A stretch of 64,000 nt of DNA, taken from positions 254,830 to 318,829 of the forward strand of contig NZ_LT635539.1 of NCBI RefSeq assembly GCF_900120195.1. Direction: 5' to 3'. The number at the start of each line of letters is the position of its first letter. Position 1 is the first letter of the stretch. The notes below the pieces were generated by a model, which was not told the origin of the DNA, did no database searches, and saw only the letters and a list, made by a program, of their open reading frames with translations. This document shows, piece by piece, positions 1-7,630 of this stretch. The translations under genes and the position numbers were made by a program. This DNA comes from Blautia sp. Marseille-P3087. GTDB taxonomy: Bacteria > Bacillota > Clostridia > Lachnospirales > Lachnospiraceae.

Positions 1-340
1 TGAGGACAAACTGAACCAGATCGTACAGAAAATCTACGGCGGCAAGAGAGTTGTACTTACAGCAAATGCCCAGAAACAGGCAAAACAGCTCGAGGCTCTT
101 GGCTTCGGCAACTGCCCGATCTGTGTGGCTAAGACACAGTACAGCCTGACAGATGATCAGACAAAACTCGGTGCACCGACAGACTTCGAAGTTACAGTAC
201 GTAACCTGAAGATTTCCGCAGGCGCAGGATTCATCGTAGCCCTGACAGGCGAGATCATGACCATGCCGGGACTGCCGAAAGTACCGGCTGCCGAAAGAAT
301 CGATGTAGATGAGACCGGAAAGATTACGGGACTTTTCTGA
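1..340 (+). CDS. fhs: Formate-tetrahydrofolate ligase, C-terminal part (partial)
   Basis: ATP-dependent ligation of formate to tetrahydrofolate giving 10-formyl-THF, the entry of the methyl branch of the Wood-Ljungdahl pathway; cytoplasmic. The reading frame is open from base 2 with no start in the window, so this is the last ~112 residues. The C-terminal family signature is visible: [11 protein letters not shown], then [22 protein letters not shown] and [12 protein letters not shown], ending ITGLF. The FchA and FolD genes, the next two steps, follow about 550 bp downstream on the same strand, separated by a palindrome-rich gap. Confidence 0.95.
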   Translation, partial: EDKLNQIVQKIYGGKRVVLTANAQKQAKQLEALGFGNCPICVAKTQYSLTDDQTKLGAPTDFEVTVRNLKISAGAGFIVALTGEIMTMPGLPKVPAAERIDVDETGKITGLF

Positions 341-890
341 TAAGAATTAAGTCCTATACTAAAAAGGTGTATTTTTGCTTTATAAAGCAAGGAAATTCAG
401 TTTGGAACCTGTGAAAACCCTGAGGGGGAGCATCTCGAAGTTGCACAGGCCGGGAACTGCCCGTCAGCCCGTCAATGGTTTGACAACCTGTAAAAACCCT
501 GAGGGGGAGCATCTCATAGTTGCGAAAGGCCGAAGCTCCCCCTCAGACTCCCCCTTTTTGGCCCCGCTGAAAAGATAAGAGCAAGTTGCGGAGATGTAAT
601 AGTTCGGCAATGCGTGTGATACTTGTATAGACAAGTACCGGGGAGTCTATGGTGTTGGTATTGAGATGTAACGTCGACTACCATTTGCTGACATTCCTAC
701 TCTGCGTGGCCAGGTGGGGAGCGCGAGGGGAGAGCGGCCTTCGCAACTTTGAGCGTCTCCCCTCGCAGGTTTTCTCATATTTCCAAATATGAACAGGTCT
801 TCAGGATTAATCCTGAAAAATATAAAAGAAAATTGAAAGTATAGAAAAAAGAGCCTTTTATTAGGTACCCTTTTTTCAGGAGGAGAAAAA
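341..890. repeat. Palindrome-rich intergenic region between fhs and fchA
   Basis: No convincing gene. Contains a perfect 16-bp palindrome TTGCTTTATAAAGCAA (375-390), two direct copies of a ~45-nt unit starting AAACCCTGAGGGGGAGC (about 411-455 and 490-533), and an inverted, diverged copy of that unit near 720-775. The second unit forms a perfect 12-bp stem CTGAGGGGGAGC (499-510) with GCTCCCCCTCAG (535-546). Near 629-644 is a hairpin ACTTGT-ATAG-ACAAGT. The outer parts (about 400-440 and 757-800) also pair loosely, so most of the gap could fold as one large imperfect hairpin. Its nature (repeat element, terminator complex or ncRNA) is unknown. Confidence 0.6.
800..817. promoter_or_regulatory. 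18-bp perfect palindrome upstream of fchA
   Basis: TTCAGGATTAATCCTGAA is fully self-complementary and sits about 73 bp before the fchA start. A second dyad CATATTT-CC-AAATATG lies just upstream (776-791). An uninterrupted 9+9 dyad fits a homodimeric regulator operator; no regulator is identified. Confidence 0.35.
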
Positions 891-1520
891 ATGGGATTTT
901 CCACAAGCACATGTACAGAATTTGTAGAGGTACTTGCCTCTAAAGCCCCGGTGCCGGGTGGCGGCGGAGCGTCTGCTCTGGTTGGTGCAGTAGGAACTGC
1001 ACTTGGTAACATGGTAGGCAGCCTGACAGTAGGCAAGAAAAAATATGCAGATGTTGAAGATGAAATGTGGGAACTGAAAGCAAAATGCGATCAGCTTCAG
1101 AAAGATTTCCTGCGTCTGATCGAAAGAGATGCAGAAGTTTTTGAACCGCTTTCCAAAGCATATGGCATGCCAAGAGAAACAGAAGAAGAAAAAGCAGAAA
1201 AAGCACGCGTTATGGAAATCGTGCTGAAAGATGCATGTTCCGTTCCGATGGAGATCATGGAAAAATGCTGTGAAGCAATCGAGCTCATCGTAGAATTCGG
1301 TGCAAAAGGTTCCAAACTTGCAATCAGTGATGCAGGTGTTGGTGCAGCATTCTGCAAGGCGGCATTAAAAGGTGCCAGCCTGAATGTATACATCAATACA
1401 AAATCCATGGCTGACAGAGAATACGCAGAAGAATTAAACAAAAAAGCAGATGCAATGCTTGAAAAATATACAAAGATTGCAGATGAAACATTCGAAAGCG
1501 TTCTGGGACGTCTGAAATAG
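891..1520 (+). CDS. fchA: Methenyltetrahydrofolate cyclohydrolase, FTCD cyclodeaminase family
   Basis: 209 aa, the usual length for the free-standing cyclodeaminase/cyclohydrolase fold (C-terminal domain family of formiminotransferase-cyclodeaminase). The N-terminus has the family signature LASKAPVPGGGGASALVGA, a glycine-rich folate/phosphate-binding segment, followed by an all-helical body. It likely converts methenyl-THF to or from formyl-THF in the methyl branch. The start is preceded by AGGAGGAG with good spacing. It lies between fhs and folD, which supports the C1-folate role. FolD can also carry cyclohydrolase activity, so the two may be partly redundant; the division of labour is inferred. 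Confidence 0.88.
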   Translation: MGFSTSTCTEFVEVLASKAPVPGGGGASALVGAVGTALGNMVGSLTVGKKKYADVEDEMWELKAKCDQLQKDFLRLIERDAEVFEPLSKAYGMPRETEEEKAEKARVMEIVLKDACSVPMEIMEKCCEAIELIVEFGAKGSKLAISDAGVGAAFCKAALKGASLNVYINTKSMADREYAEELNKKADAMLEKYTKIADETFESVLGRLK

Positions 1521-1559
1521 TATTCAGTGACATAATTATTAGCGGAGGAAATATAAAAA

Positions 1560-2414
1560 ATGGCAAAGCAGTTATTAGGTAAAGAAGTAACAGCAGCACT
1601 GAACGAAAGAATTAAAGCAAACGTAGCTGAGTTACAGGGAAAGGGTGTTAATCCGACTCTGTGCATCATCCGTGTTGGCGAGAATCCAAGTGATATTTCT
1701 TATGAAAGAGGAGCAACAAAACGTTGCGAAACACTGGGCGTTGCATGTGAAAAAATTCTTCTTCCAGGAGATGTAACTCAGGACGAGCTTCTTGCAACTA
1801 TCGATAAAGTAAATAAAGATGACCATATCCATGGCGTTCTTCTGTTCCGTCCACTTCCGAAACATCTGGATCAGGCAGTGATCGAGAATGCGCTTGCAGC
1901 AGAAAAAGACGTAGACTGCATGACAGATCTTTCTATGTCCGGTGTTTACACAGGAAAGAAAATCGGTTTCCCGCCATGTACACCACAGGCCTGTATGGAA
2001 ATTCTTGATCATTACGGAATCGACTGCACAGGCAAAAAAGCCGTTGTTATCGGAAGAAGCCTTGTAGTTGGAAAACCTGCAGCAATGATGCTTGTTAAGA
2101 AAAATGCAACTGTAACAATCTGCCATACAAGAACAGTGGATATGCCATCTGTAGCAAGAGAGGCAGATATCGTGATCGTAGCAGCCGGCCGTGCTGGTGT
2201 TGTCGGTGCGGAATATGTAAAAGAAGGACAGACTATCATCGACGTAGGAATCAACGTAAATGCAGAAGGAAAACTTTGTGGTGATGTTGATTATGCAGCA
2301 GTTGAACCGATCGTTGATGCAATCACTCCGGTACCGGGCGGTGTTGGAAGTGTTACTACATCTGTTCTTGTAGGACATGTAGTAGAAGCTGCAATGAGAA
2401 AGGTTAATGGATGA
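1560..2414 (+). CDS. folD: Bifunctional methylene-THF dehydrogenase / methenyl-THF cyclohydrolase
   Basis: 284 aa, normal FolD size. The N-terminal catalytic part shows the Tyr-x6-Lys region (SYERGATKRCE, about residues 42-52), the PLPKHLDQ motif (~99), and DVDCMTDLSMSG. The Rossmann half contains VVIGRSLVVGKPAAMMLV (~162-179), and the C-terminus has TPVPGGVGSVTTSVLVGHVVEA. Oxidises methylene-THF with NAD(P)+ and/or hydrolyses methenyl-THF in the cytoplasm. It is 39 bp after fchA with an AGGAGG-type RBS, and its stop overlaps the start of the next gene by 4 bp (ATGA), so the three are probably co-transcribed. Confidence 0.96.
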   Translation: MAKQLLGKEVTAALNERIKANVAELQGKGVNPTLCIIRVGENPSDISYERGATKRCETLGVACEKILLPGDVTQDELLATIDKVNKDDHIHGVLLFRPLPKHLDQAVIENALAAEKDVDCMTDLSMSGVYTGKKIGFPPCTPQACMEILDHYGIDCTGKKAVVIGRSLVVGKPAAMMLVKKNATVTICHTRTVDMPSVAREADIVIVAAGRAGVVGAEYVKEGQTIIDVGINVNAEGKLCGDVDYAAVEPIVDAITPVPGGVGSVTTSVLVGHVVEAAMRKVNG

Positions 2415-3211
2415 TAAGAAACAAAAAAGCAATACTCTTTTGTTCTCAGATAATACTGACAGGTGCCCTTTTGACAGGGGCACCTTGTCTGGCATCTGGG
2501 AGTGAACCGGAGCTGACATCAGTGGATACGACAGAAAGCGTATTTGGAAGCGCAGATACAGAAAATACAGAACCAGATCATTCCGGAGAAGGCCAGATTC
2601 ATAAACCAGAAAGTTTAGAGGCACCGGATTATACATCGGATCCGGATTTTGTAGATGATTCTACAGACAATACGTATGGTTATTACACAATTATGGGCGA
2701 AACGACAGTTTCCCTTGCACAGATGACTTCACAGTATGAAGAACGCGGCGTAGAATACCCGGCAGCAACCTTGAAAGAAGGCGGAGCATCAACCATCGAT
2801 GAATTTTGCACAATAATTCTTGAGGAAGCGAACGCGGAAGGTGTACGTGGAGAAGTTGTATATGAACAGGCAATGCTGGAAACCGGATGGCTTCAATATG
2901 GAGGAGATTCCGGTGCATCACAGTTTAATTTTGCAGGCATTGGAACGACCGGAGGCGGAGTTGCCGGGGTATCTTATCCTGATGTCCGTACAGGAATCCG
3001 CGCACAGGTGCAGCATCTGAAGGCTTATGCATGTGAGGAAGCGCTCAATCAGGACTGTGTAGATACAAGATTTGACCTTGTGGCCAGAGGCAGTGCGCCT
3101 TATGTAGAATGGCTCGGACAGCAGGAAAATCCGAATGGCGGAGGATGGGCGGCCGGATCTGATTACGGAGAAAAACTTAGAAAATTACTTGCTCAGCTGA
3201 AAGCTGAATGA
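2411..3211 (+). CDS. Secreted glucosaminidase-domain (GH73-like) protein
   Basis: 266 aa. An N-terminal signal peptide is seen (MIRNKKAILFCS then a hydrophobic stretch ending TGAPCLASG), followed by an acidic, low-complexity linker (~30-80) and a C-terminal peptidoglycan hydrolase domain (~115-266). The domain has the family pattern YEQAMLETGWLQYGG, with a Glu placed as the probable catalytic acid, then ASQFNFAGIGTTGG and the late YAEKL-type end YGEKLRKLLAQ. Probably cleaves the glycan strand of peptidoglycan outside the cell. Translationally coupled to folD by ATGA overlap, an odd pairing of a cytosolic C1 enzyme with a wall hydrolase. Followed by a strong terminator. Confidence 0.8.
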   Translation: MIRNKKAILFCSQIILTGALLTGAPCLASGSEPELTSVDTTESVFGSADTENTEPDHSGEGQIHKPESLEAPDYTSDPDFVDDSTDNTYGYYTIMGETTVSLAQMTSQYEERGVEYPAATLKEGGASTIDEFCTIILEEANAEGVRGEVVYEQAMLETGWLQYGGDSGASQFNFAGIGTTGGGVAGVSYPDVRTGIRAQVQHLKAYACEEALNQDCVDTRFDLVARGSAPYVEWLGQQENPNGGGWAAGSDYGEKLRKLLAQLKAE

Positions 3212-3265
3212 TAAAAATATAGACAGAAAACACAGAACAGAGGTTTGAAATAAAGTACAAAACAA

Positions 3266-3320
3266 AAATACCAGAGGATTATCAGATTAAAAAGTATATC
3301 TGATAATATCTCTGGTATTT
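3266..3320. terminator. Bidirectional terminator
   Basis: Long, nearly perfect hairpin: AAATACCAGAG...ATTATCAGAT pairs with ATCTGATAAT...CTCTGGTATTT around a short A-rich loop, with A/T flanks on both sides. Serves the convergent glucosaminidase and hydrogenase genes. Confidence 0.85.
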
Positions 3321-3373
3321 ATATATAAAAGAAAATCTTTAATAATATTTCCTGTAAAAGAGCTGGAAATATA

Positions 3374-4879
3374 TCAGTTAAGTTCGATGTCAACAAGTCC
3401 CTTCGGTGGAAGTTTCTTAGAACAGGAAGCAAGGAATTTCTTCAGTTCTTTCGAAGATTTTGCAACCGGTACATTGGTTCCGGCACCGCCCATACATCCA
3501 CCAGGGCATGCCATACCTTCAATCATACAGCCATTGAGTTTGCCGGCTTTGGCAAGCGCGAGGACTTTTTTGCATTCGGCAAGACTTTCTGCATGTTCGA
3601 TGTGAACCGGTACATCCGGATAATATTCTTTCAGACATGCTTCGATAGCTCCTGCAACACCGCCTGCAACAGCGTAACCACGTCCGGCTGCCGTTGCATC
3701 ATGGAGTGAACCATCTTCTTCAAAAGAAGCAGGATCAATTTCACGTGCATCAAACATGGCATCCAGTTCTTCGAAGGTAAGAACAAAATCAACATCACTG
3801 CGGACGGTACGGCGCATTGCCTCAAGCTTTTTGGAAGCGCATGGTCCGATAAAAACAACTTTTGCGTCAGGCTGTTCCTGTTTTACCTTACGTGCAGTGG
3901 CAACCATCGGTGTCAGTTCCTGAGAAATATTGTCGATCATGGTCGGGAAAAATTTCTTTGCCATCATGGACCAGGATGGACAGCAGGAGGTCAGAAGGAA
4001 CGGAAGATTACCGGTAGCGACTTCTTTGGCATAATGGTGTGCTTCGGAAATTGCACCGACATCAGCACCGAAAGCAACTTCATGTACATCGGAAAAGCCC
4101 AGAACCTGCAGCGCGGTTTTAAATTTACCTGGCGTTACATCATCGCCAAACTGACTGATATATGCCGGGGCAACGATCGCAATAATTTTGTCTCCGTCGC
4201 GAAGCGCGTGAGAAAGCTGGAAAATCTGAGATTTATCAGAAATTGCACCAAACGGGCAGCTTACCATACACATACCACATGATACACATTTGTCTTCCAG
4301 AATGCTTGCACGGCCCTGCTCATCACTTCCAATCGCTTTGACTCCACATGCCTGCTCGCATGGACGTACGTTGTGTGAGATGGCATCGTATGGACAGGCT
4401 GCCTTGCATTTGCCGCATTTGATACATTTTTCCTGATCGATATAAGATTTGCCGTCTTTCATGGAAATCGCACCTTTTGGACATGCCTGCATACATGGAT
4501 GAGCTACACAGCCACGGCACATATTGCTGACAATGTATTTGTTTGGCGGGCAGGCTGCACATGCAGATGGGATGACCTGCATAAGAGGCGGCTCATAATA
4601 TTTTTCGTTGATATTGCTGGCTGCAAGACCGTCTGTCAGATGGACGGCTTTGTTTTCCGGGCGAAGAGAAAGTCCCATGGCAAGACGGACTCTTTCGCTG
4701 GCAACAGCGCGCTCTCTGTAGATACTTTCACGGTATTTGGCTTTTTCTTCCACGATATTGTAAGGAATTGCTTCAATATCATGAATCAGAGTTTCGTCAG
4801 AAGATTCGAATCCGGCTTTAGCAACTTCGGCAAAGACTTTGTGTCGGATTGCCCTGACTGGTGTGTCATAATTTCGCAT
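3374..4879 (-). CDS. [FeFe] hydrogenase, group B-like, single subunit with ferredoxin domains
   Basis: 501 aa. After ~100 N-terminal residues a Cys-rich segment CAACPPNKYIVSNMCRGC precedes two 4Fe-4S motifs (CIKCGKCKAACPYDAI and CVSCGMCMVSCPFGAI). The H-cluster domain follows: L1 TSCCPSW, L2 GPCASKKLEA, L3 GMACPGGCMGGAG. The L2 and L3 loops differ from the canonical MPCxxKxxE and MACxxGCxxGGGQP seen in the HydA at 7631, as expected of group B enzymes abundant in gut Clostridia. Likely cytosolic and ferredoxin-dependent, evolving or sensing H2; the group assignment comes from loop sequences only. RBS AAGGAG before the start. Transcribed divergently from hydCBA. Confidence 0.85.
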   Translation of the reverse strand: MRNYDTPVRAIRHKVFAEVAKAGFESSDETLIHDIEAIPYNIVEEKAKYRESIYRERAVASERVRLAMGLSLRPENKAVHLTDGLAASNINEKYYEPPLMQVIPSACAACPPNKYIVSNMCRGCVAHPCMQACPKGAISMKDGKSYIDQEKCIKCGKCKAACPYDAISHNVRPCEQACGVKAIGSDEQGRASILEDKCVSCGMCMVSCPFGAISDKSQIFQLSHALRDGDKIIAIVAPAYISQFGDDVTPGKFKTALQVLGFSDVHEVAFGADVGAISEAHHYAKEVATGNLPFLLTSCCPSWSMMAKKFFPTMIDNISQELTPMVATARKVKQEQPDAKVVFIGPCASKKLEAMRRTVRSDVDFVLTFEELDAMFDAREIDPASFEEDGSLHDATAAGRGYAVAGGVAGAIEACLKEYYPDVPVHIEHAESLAECKKVLALAKAGKLNGCMIEGMACPGGCMGGAGTNVPVAKSSKELKKFLASCSKKLPPKGLVDIELN

Positions 4880-4929
4880 ATATATATCTCCTTAAACTTA
4901 ATAAGAAATTTTTTCATCTACCTTTCACT

Positions 4930-4958
4930 ATAATAGTGGAAAGAAATTCCAAAAGCAA
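4930..4958 (-). promoter_or_regulatory. Sigma-A promoter for group-B hydrogenase
   Basis: On the minus strand TTGCTT (4953-4958), exactly 17 bp, then TATTAT (4930-4935), about 50 bp before the start codon. Confidence 0.6.
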
Positions 4959-5085
4959 TAAATATTATGTATTTTTACAAGCACAAAAGCCTGAATAGAA
5001 ATATATTTTGAACAAAGTTGCATATGAATAACAAATTATGCAAAAGTTAGATGAAGAAAACAAGATTGATAAAAAATTATACAAT

Positions 5086-5098
5086 ATGTTAAAAACAT
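5086..5098. promoter_or_regulatory. Small dyad in the divergent hydrogenase intergenic region
   Basis: ATGTT-AAA-AACAT in a very AT-rich 388-bp gap (4880-5267) between two divergent hydrogenase units. It could be an operator for a redox regulator such as Rex (encoded at 48248), but it does not match the usual TTGTTAA-N4-TTAACAA consensus, so this is only a candidate. Apart from two promoters nothing else is seen in the gap. Confidence 0.2.
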
Positions 5099-5160
5099 CA
5101 CGAAAAAGTCGCGAAAAATAAAAAAATATAATAAATTAATTCAAAATATCTATATTTTCC

Positions 5161-5189
5161 TTGTTTAAAATATATATTTAATGTATAAT
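5161..5189 (+). promoter_or_regulatory. Sigma-A promoter for hydCBA
   Basis: TTGTTT (5161-5166), a 17-bp A/T spacer, TATAAT (5184-5189); 78 bp upstream of the first hydrogenase gene. Confidence 0.75.
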
Positions 5190-5267
5190 TGGAGCTAACA
5201 AAGCTGTGTAAATTAGACAAAAACGATGAACGCAGGAAAATCTATTTTCAAACAAGGAGGGAATTGA

Positions 5268-5747
5268 ATGTTAGATCAGTCTTATTACGCGAAGACAGAT
5301 GAGATCATCGAGCATTACGGACGTAAACCGGCATCACTGATTCCGATTATGCAGGACATTCAGGCAGAATACCGTTATCTTCCGGGAGAGCTTCTGACCT
5401 ATGTCGCATCAAAGATAGGAGTTACTGAGGCTAAGGCGTACAGTGTAGCTACTTTCTATGAGAATTTTTCTTTTGAGCCGAAAGGAAAATATGTGATCAA
5501 AGTCTGTGACGGAACTGCCTGTCATGTGCGTAAATCCATGCCGGTTAAGGAAGCGTTGATGAAAGAGCTTGGACTTAGTAATAAGAAGCATACGACGGAC
5601 GATATGCTTTTTACAGTAGAAACCGTATCCTGTCTTGGTGCGTGCGGACTGGCACCAACACTTACGGTTAATGATGAAGTACACCCGAAGATGACACCAG
5701 AAAAGGCAATCGATCTGTTAAATGAATTGAGAGGTGAGACGGTATGA
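5268..5747 (+). CDS. hydC: NADH-dependent [FeFe] hydrogenase, NuoE-like [2Fe-2S] subunit
   Basis: 159 aa, thioredoxin-like [2Fe-2S] protein of the NuoE/HydC family. The four cluster cysteines are in CDGTACHVRKS and the distal CLGACGLAPT. The N-terminal helical region (YYAKTDEIIEHYG, PIMQDIQAEYRYLP) is typical. Smallest subunit of the soluble trimeric hydrogenase; it passes electrons with the NuoF-like subunit. Good RBS (AAGGAGGG). Its stop overlaps the start of the next gene by 4 bp, indicating coupled translation. Confidence 0.93.
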   Translation: MLDQSYYAKTDEIIEHYGRKPASLIPIMQDIQAEYRYLPGELLTYVASKIGVTEAKAYSVATFYENFSFEPKGKYVIKVCDGTACHVRKSMPVKEALMKELGLSNKKHTTDDMLFTVETVSCLGACGLAPTLTVNDEVHPKMTPEKAIDLLNELRGETV

Positions 5748-7615
5748 GTATTGTGAGTAAAGAAGATCTGCTCAACAAGCAGACTGAAGCAAAAAATACC
5801 CTGAAATCCTTTACCTGTCGTGTACTTGTCTGTTCCGGTACAGGATGTATTGCTTCCGGCGCACAGAAGATTTACGACGAAATGATGAAATTATGCGAGA
5901 ATCTGGATTGGGTAAGCGTGGAAATGCAGAAAGATATTCCGCATGTCGGTGTTGTTAAGACCGGATGTCAGGGACTTTGCGAGCTTGGCCCTCTTATGAA
6001 AATCGAGCCTTACGATTATCAGTATGTGCATGTACAGGTGGAAGACTGTAAGGAAATCGTAGAGCGTACGGTTATGGAAGGCCAGCCGGTAAGCAGACTG
6101 TTTTATCGTGATCATGATACCGTCTGTCCACATCCATCTGATATTCCGTTCCTGAATCAGCAGACAAGAATCGTTCTTGAAAACTGTGGAAATATCGATG
6201 CAGAATCTATTGATGAATATATTGCAGCCGGTGGATTTCAGGCTATGGCAAAAGCTTTCTTTGATATGTCTCCGCAGGAGGTTATCGATGAAGTGACAAA
6301 ATCCGGTCTTCGCGGACGTGGCGGAGCCGGTTTCCCTGCCGGTAAGAAATGGTCACAGGTAGCCCGTCAGAAAGAAAAAGTCCGCTACGTTGTATGTAAC
6401 GGTGACGAGGGTGATCCGGGTGCATTTATGGATGGCTCCGTAATGGAAGGTGATCCATATAAGATGATCGAAGGTATGGTCATTGCAGCATATGCAGTAG
6501 GCGCTGAGAATGGATATATTTATGTACGTGCAGAATATCCTCTTTCCGTAAAACGTCTCCGCATGGCTATCGAGCAGGCGGAAGCGTATGGTCTCCTCGG
6601 TGACAATATCCTTGGTTCTGGAATAAATTTCCACTTACATATCAATCGTGGAGCCGGCGCGTTTGTCTGTGGTGAAGGTTCTGCCCTTACCGCATCCATC
6701 GAAGGAAAGCGTGGTATGCCGCGTGTAAAACCGCCGCGTACCGTAGAAAAAGGACTCTGGGAAAAACCAACAGTTCTTAATAACGTAGAGACATATGCAA
6801 ATGTTCCGAAGATCATTCTTCAGGGTGCTGACTGGTTCCGTACCATCGGTACAGAAGGAAGCCCGGGAACAAAGACTTTCTCCCTGACCGGTGCGATCGA
6901 AAACACAGGTCTTATCGAAGTTCCGATGGGAACAAGCCTTCGTCATATTATTTATGATATCGGTGGCGGTTTAAAGAGCGGAGCGGCATTCAAGGGTGTA
7001 CAGATAGGTGGACCTTCCGGTGGATGTCTGATTGAAGATCAGATCGACCGTCCACTTGATTTTGACTCCGTAAAATCGCTGGATGCGATCATGGGTTCCG
7101 GTGGACTGGTAGTAATGGACGAAAACACCTGTATGGTAGAAGTGGCCAGATTCTTTATGAACTTTACACAGCGTGAAAGCTGCGGCAAATGTGTTCCATG
7201 TCGTGAAGGAACCAAACGTATGCTGGAAATCCTCGAAAGAATCGTAGAAGGAAAGGGCGAAATGTCCGACCTTGATGAACTGGAAGAACTTGCGACCATG
7301 GTTCAGAGCATGGCTCTCTGCGGACTTGGAAAGAGTGCACCGCTTCCGGTAATCAGTACTCTGAAACGTTTCCGCGATGAATATGAAGAACACATCCGTG
7401 ACAAGAAATGTCGTGCAAAAGTCTGCACTGCACTTCGTCAGTTCCATATCAATCCGGAATTCTGTATTGGCTGCGGCAAGTGTGCGAAGAACTGTCCGGC
7501 AGCAGCAATATCCGGAAAGATCAAACATCCGTATCATATCGACAATGAGCTTTGTATTAAGTGCGGTACCTGTAAGGATAACTGTAACTTTGATGCAATT
7601 TATGTGGAAGCATAG
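5744..7615 (+). CDS. hydB: NADH-dependent [FeFe] hydrogenase, NuoF-like flavin/NAD subunit
   Basis: 623 aa. Domains in order: N-terminal thioredoxin-like [2Fe-2S] module (VCSGTGCIASG, later TGCQGLCELGP); NuoF core with the FMN/NAD glycine-rich GLRGRGGAGFPAGKKW and GDEGDPGAFMD; SLBB region; the [4Fe-4S] segment ESCGKCVPCREGTKRM; and a C-terminal ferredoxin-like tail with two 4Fe-4S motifs (CIGCGKCAKNCPAAAI, CIKCGTCKDNCNFDAI). This order is that of HydB of bifurcating hydrogenases, which couple NADH and reduced ferredoxin to H2. Bifurcation itself is inferred from the architecture. Second gene of a three-gene operon, 15 bp before hydA. Confidence 0.94.
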   Translation: MSIVSKEDLLNKQTEAKNTLKSFTCRVLVCSGTGCIASGAQKIYDEMMKLCENLDWVSVEMQKDIPHVGVVKTGCQGLCELGPLMKIEPYDYQYVHVQVEDCKEIVERTVMEGQPVSRLFYRDHDTVCPHPSDIPFLNQQTRIVLENCGNIDAESIDEYIAAGGFQAMAKAFFDMSPQEVIDEVTKSGLRGRGGAGFPAGKKWSQVARQKEKVRYVVCNGDEGDPGAFMDGSVMEGDPYKMIEGMVIAAYAVGAENGYIYVRAEYPLSVKRLRMAIEQAEAYGLLGDNILGSGINFHLHINRGAGAFVCGEGSALTASIEGKRGMPRVKPPRTVEKGLWEKPTVLNNVETYANVPKIILQGADWFRTIGTEGSPGTKTFSLTGAIENTGLIEVPMGTSLRHIIYDIGGGLKSGAAFKGVQIGGPSGGCLIEDQIDRPLDFDSVKSLDAIMGSGGLVVMDENTCMVEVARFFMNFTQRESCGKCVPCREGTKRMLEILERIVEGKGEMSDLDELEELATMVQSMALCGLGKSAPLPVISTLKRFRDEYEEHIRDKKCRAKVCTALRQFHINPEFCIGCGKCAKNCPAAAISGKIKHPYHIDNELCIKCGTCKDNCNFDAIYVEA

Positions 7616-7630
7616 GAAGGGGGCTGACTT

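Noticed and set aside
1632-2636. Long minus-strand reading frame opposite folD
   Set aside because: Cys/Phe-rich composition typical of an antisense shadow, no RBS, and the plus strand clearly encodes FolD. The same holds for long minus frames opposite nnr, yebC, nfnB, hydA and the fumarase genes.
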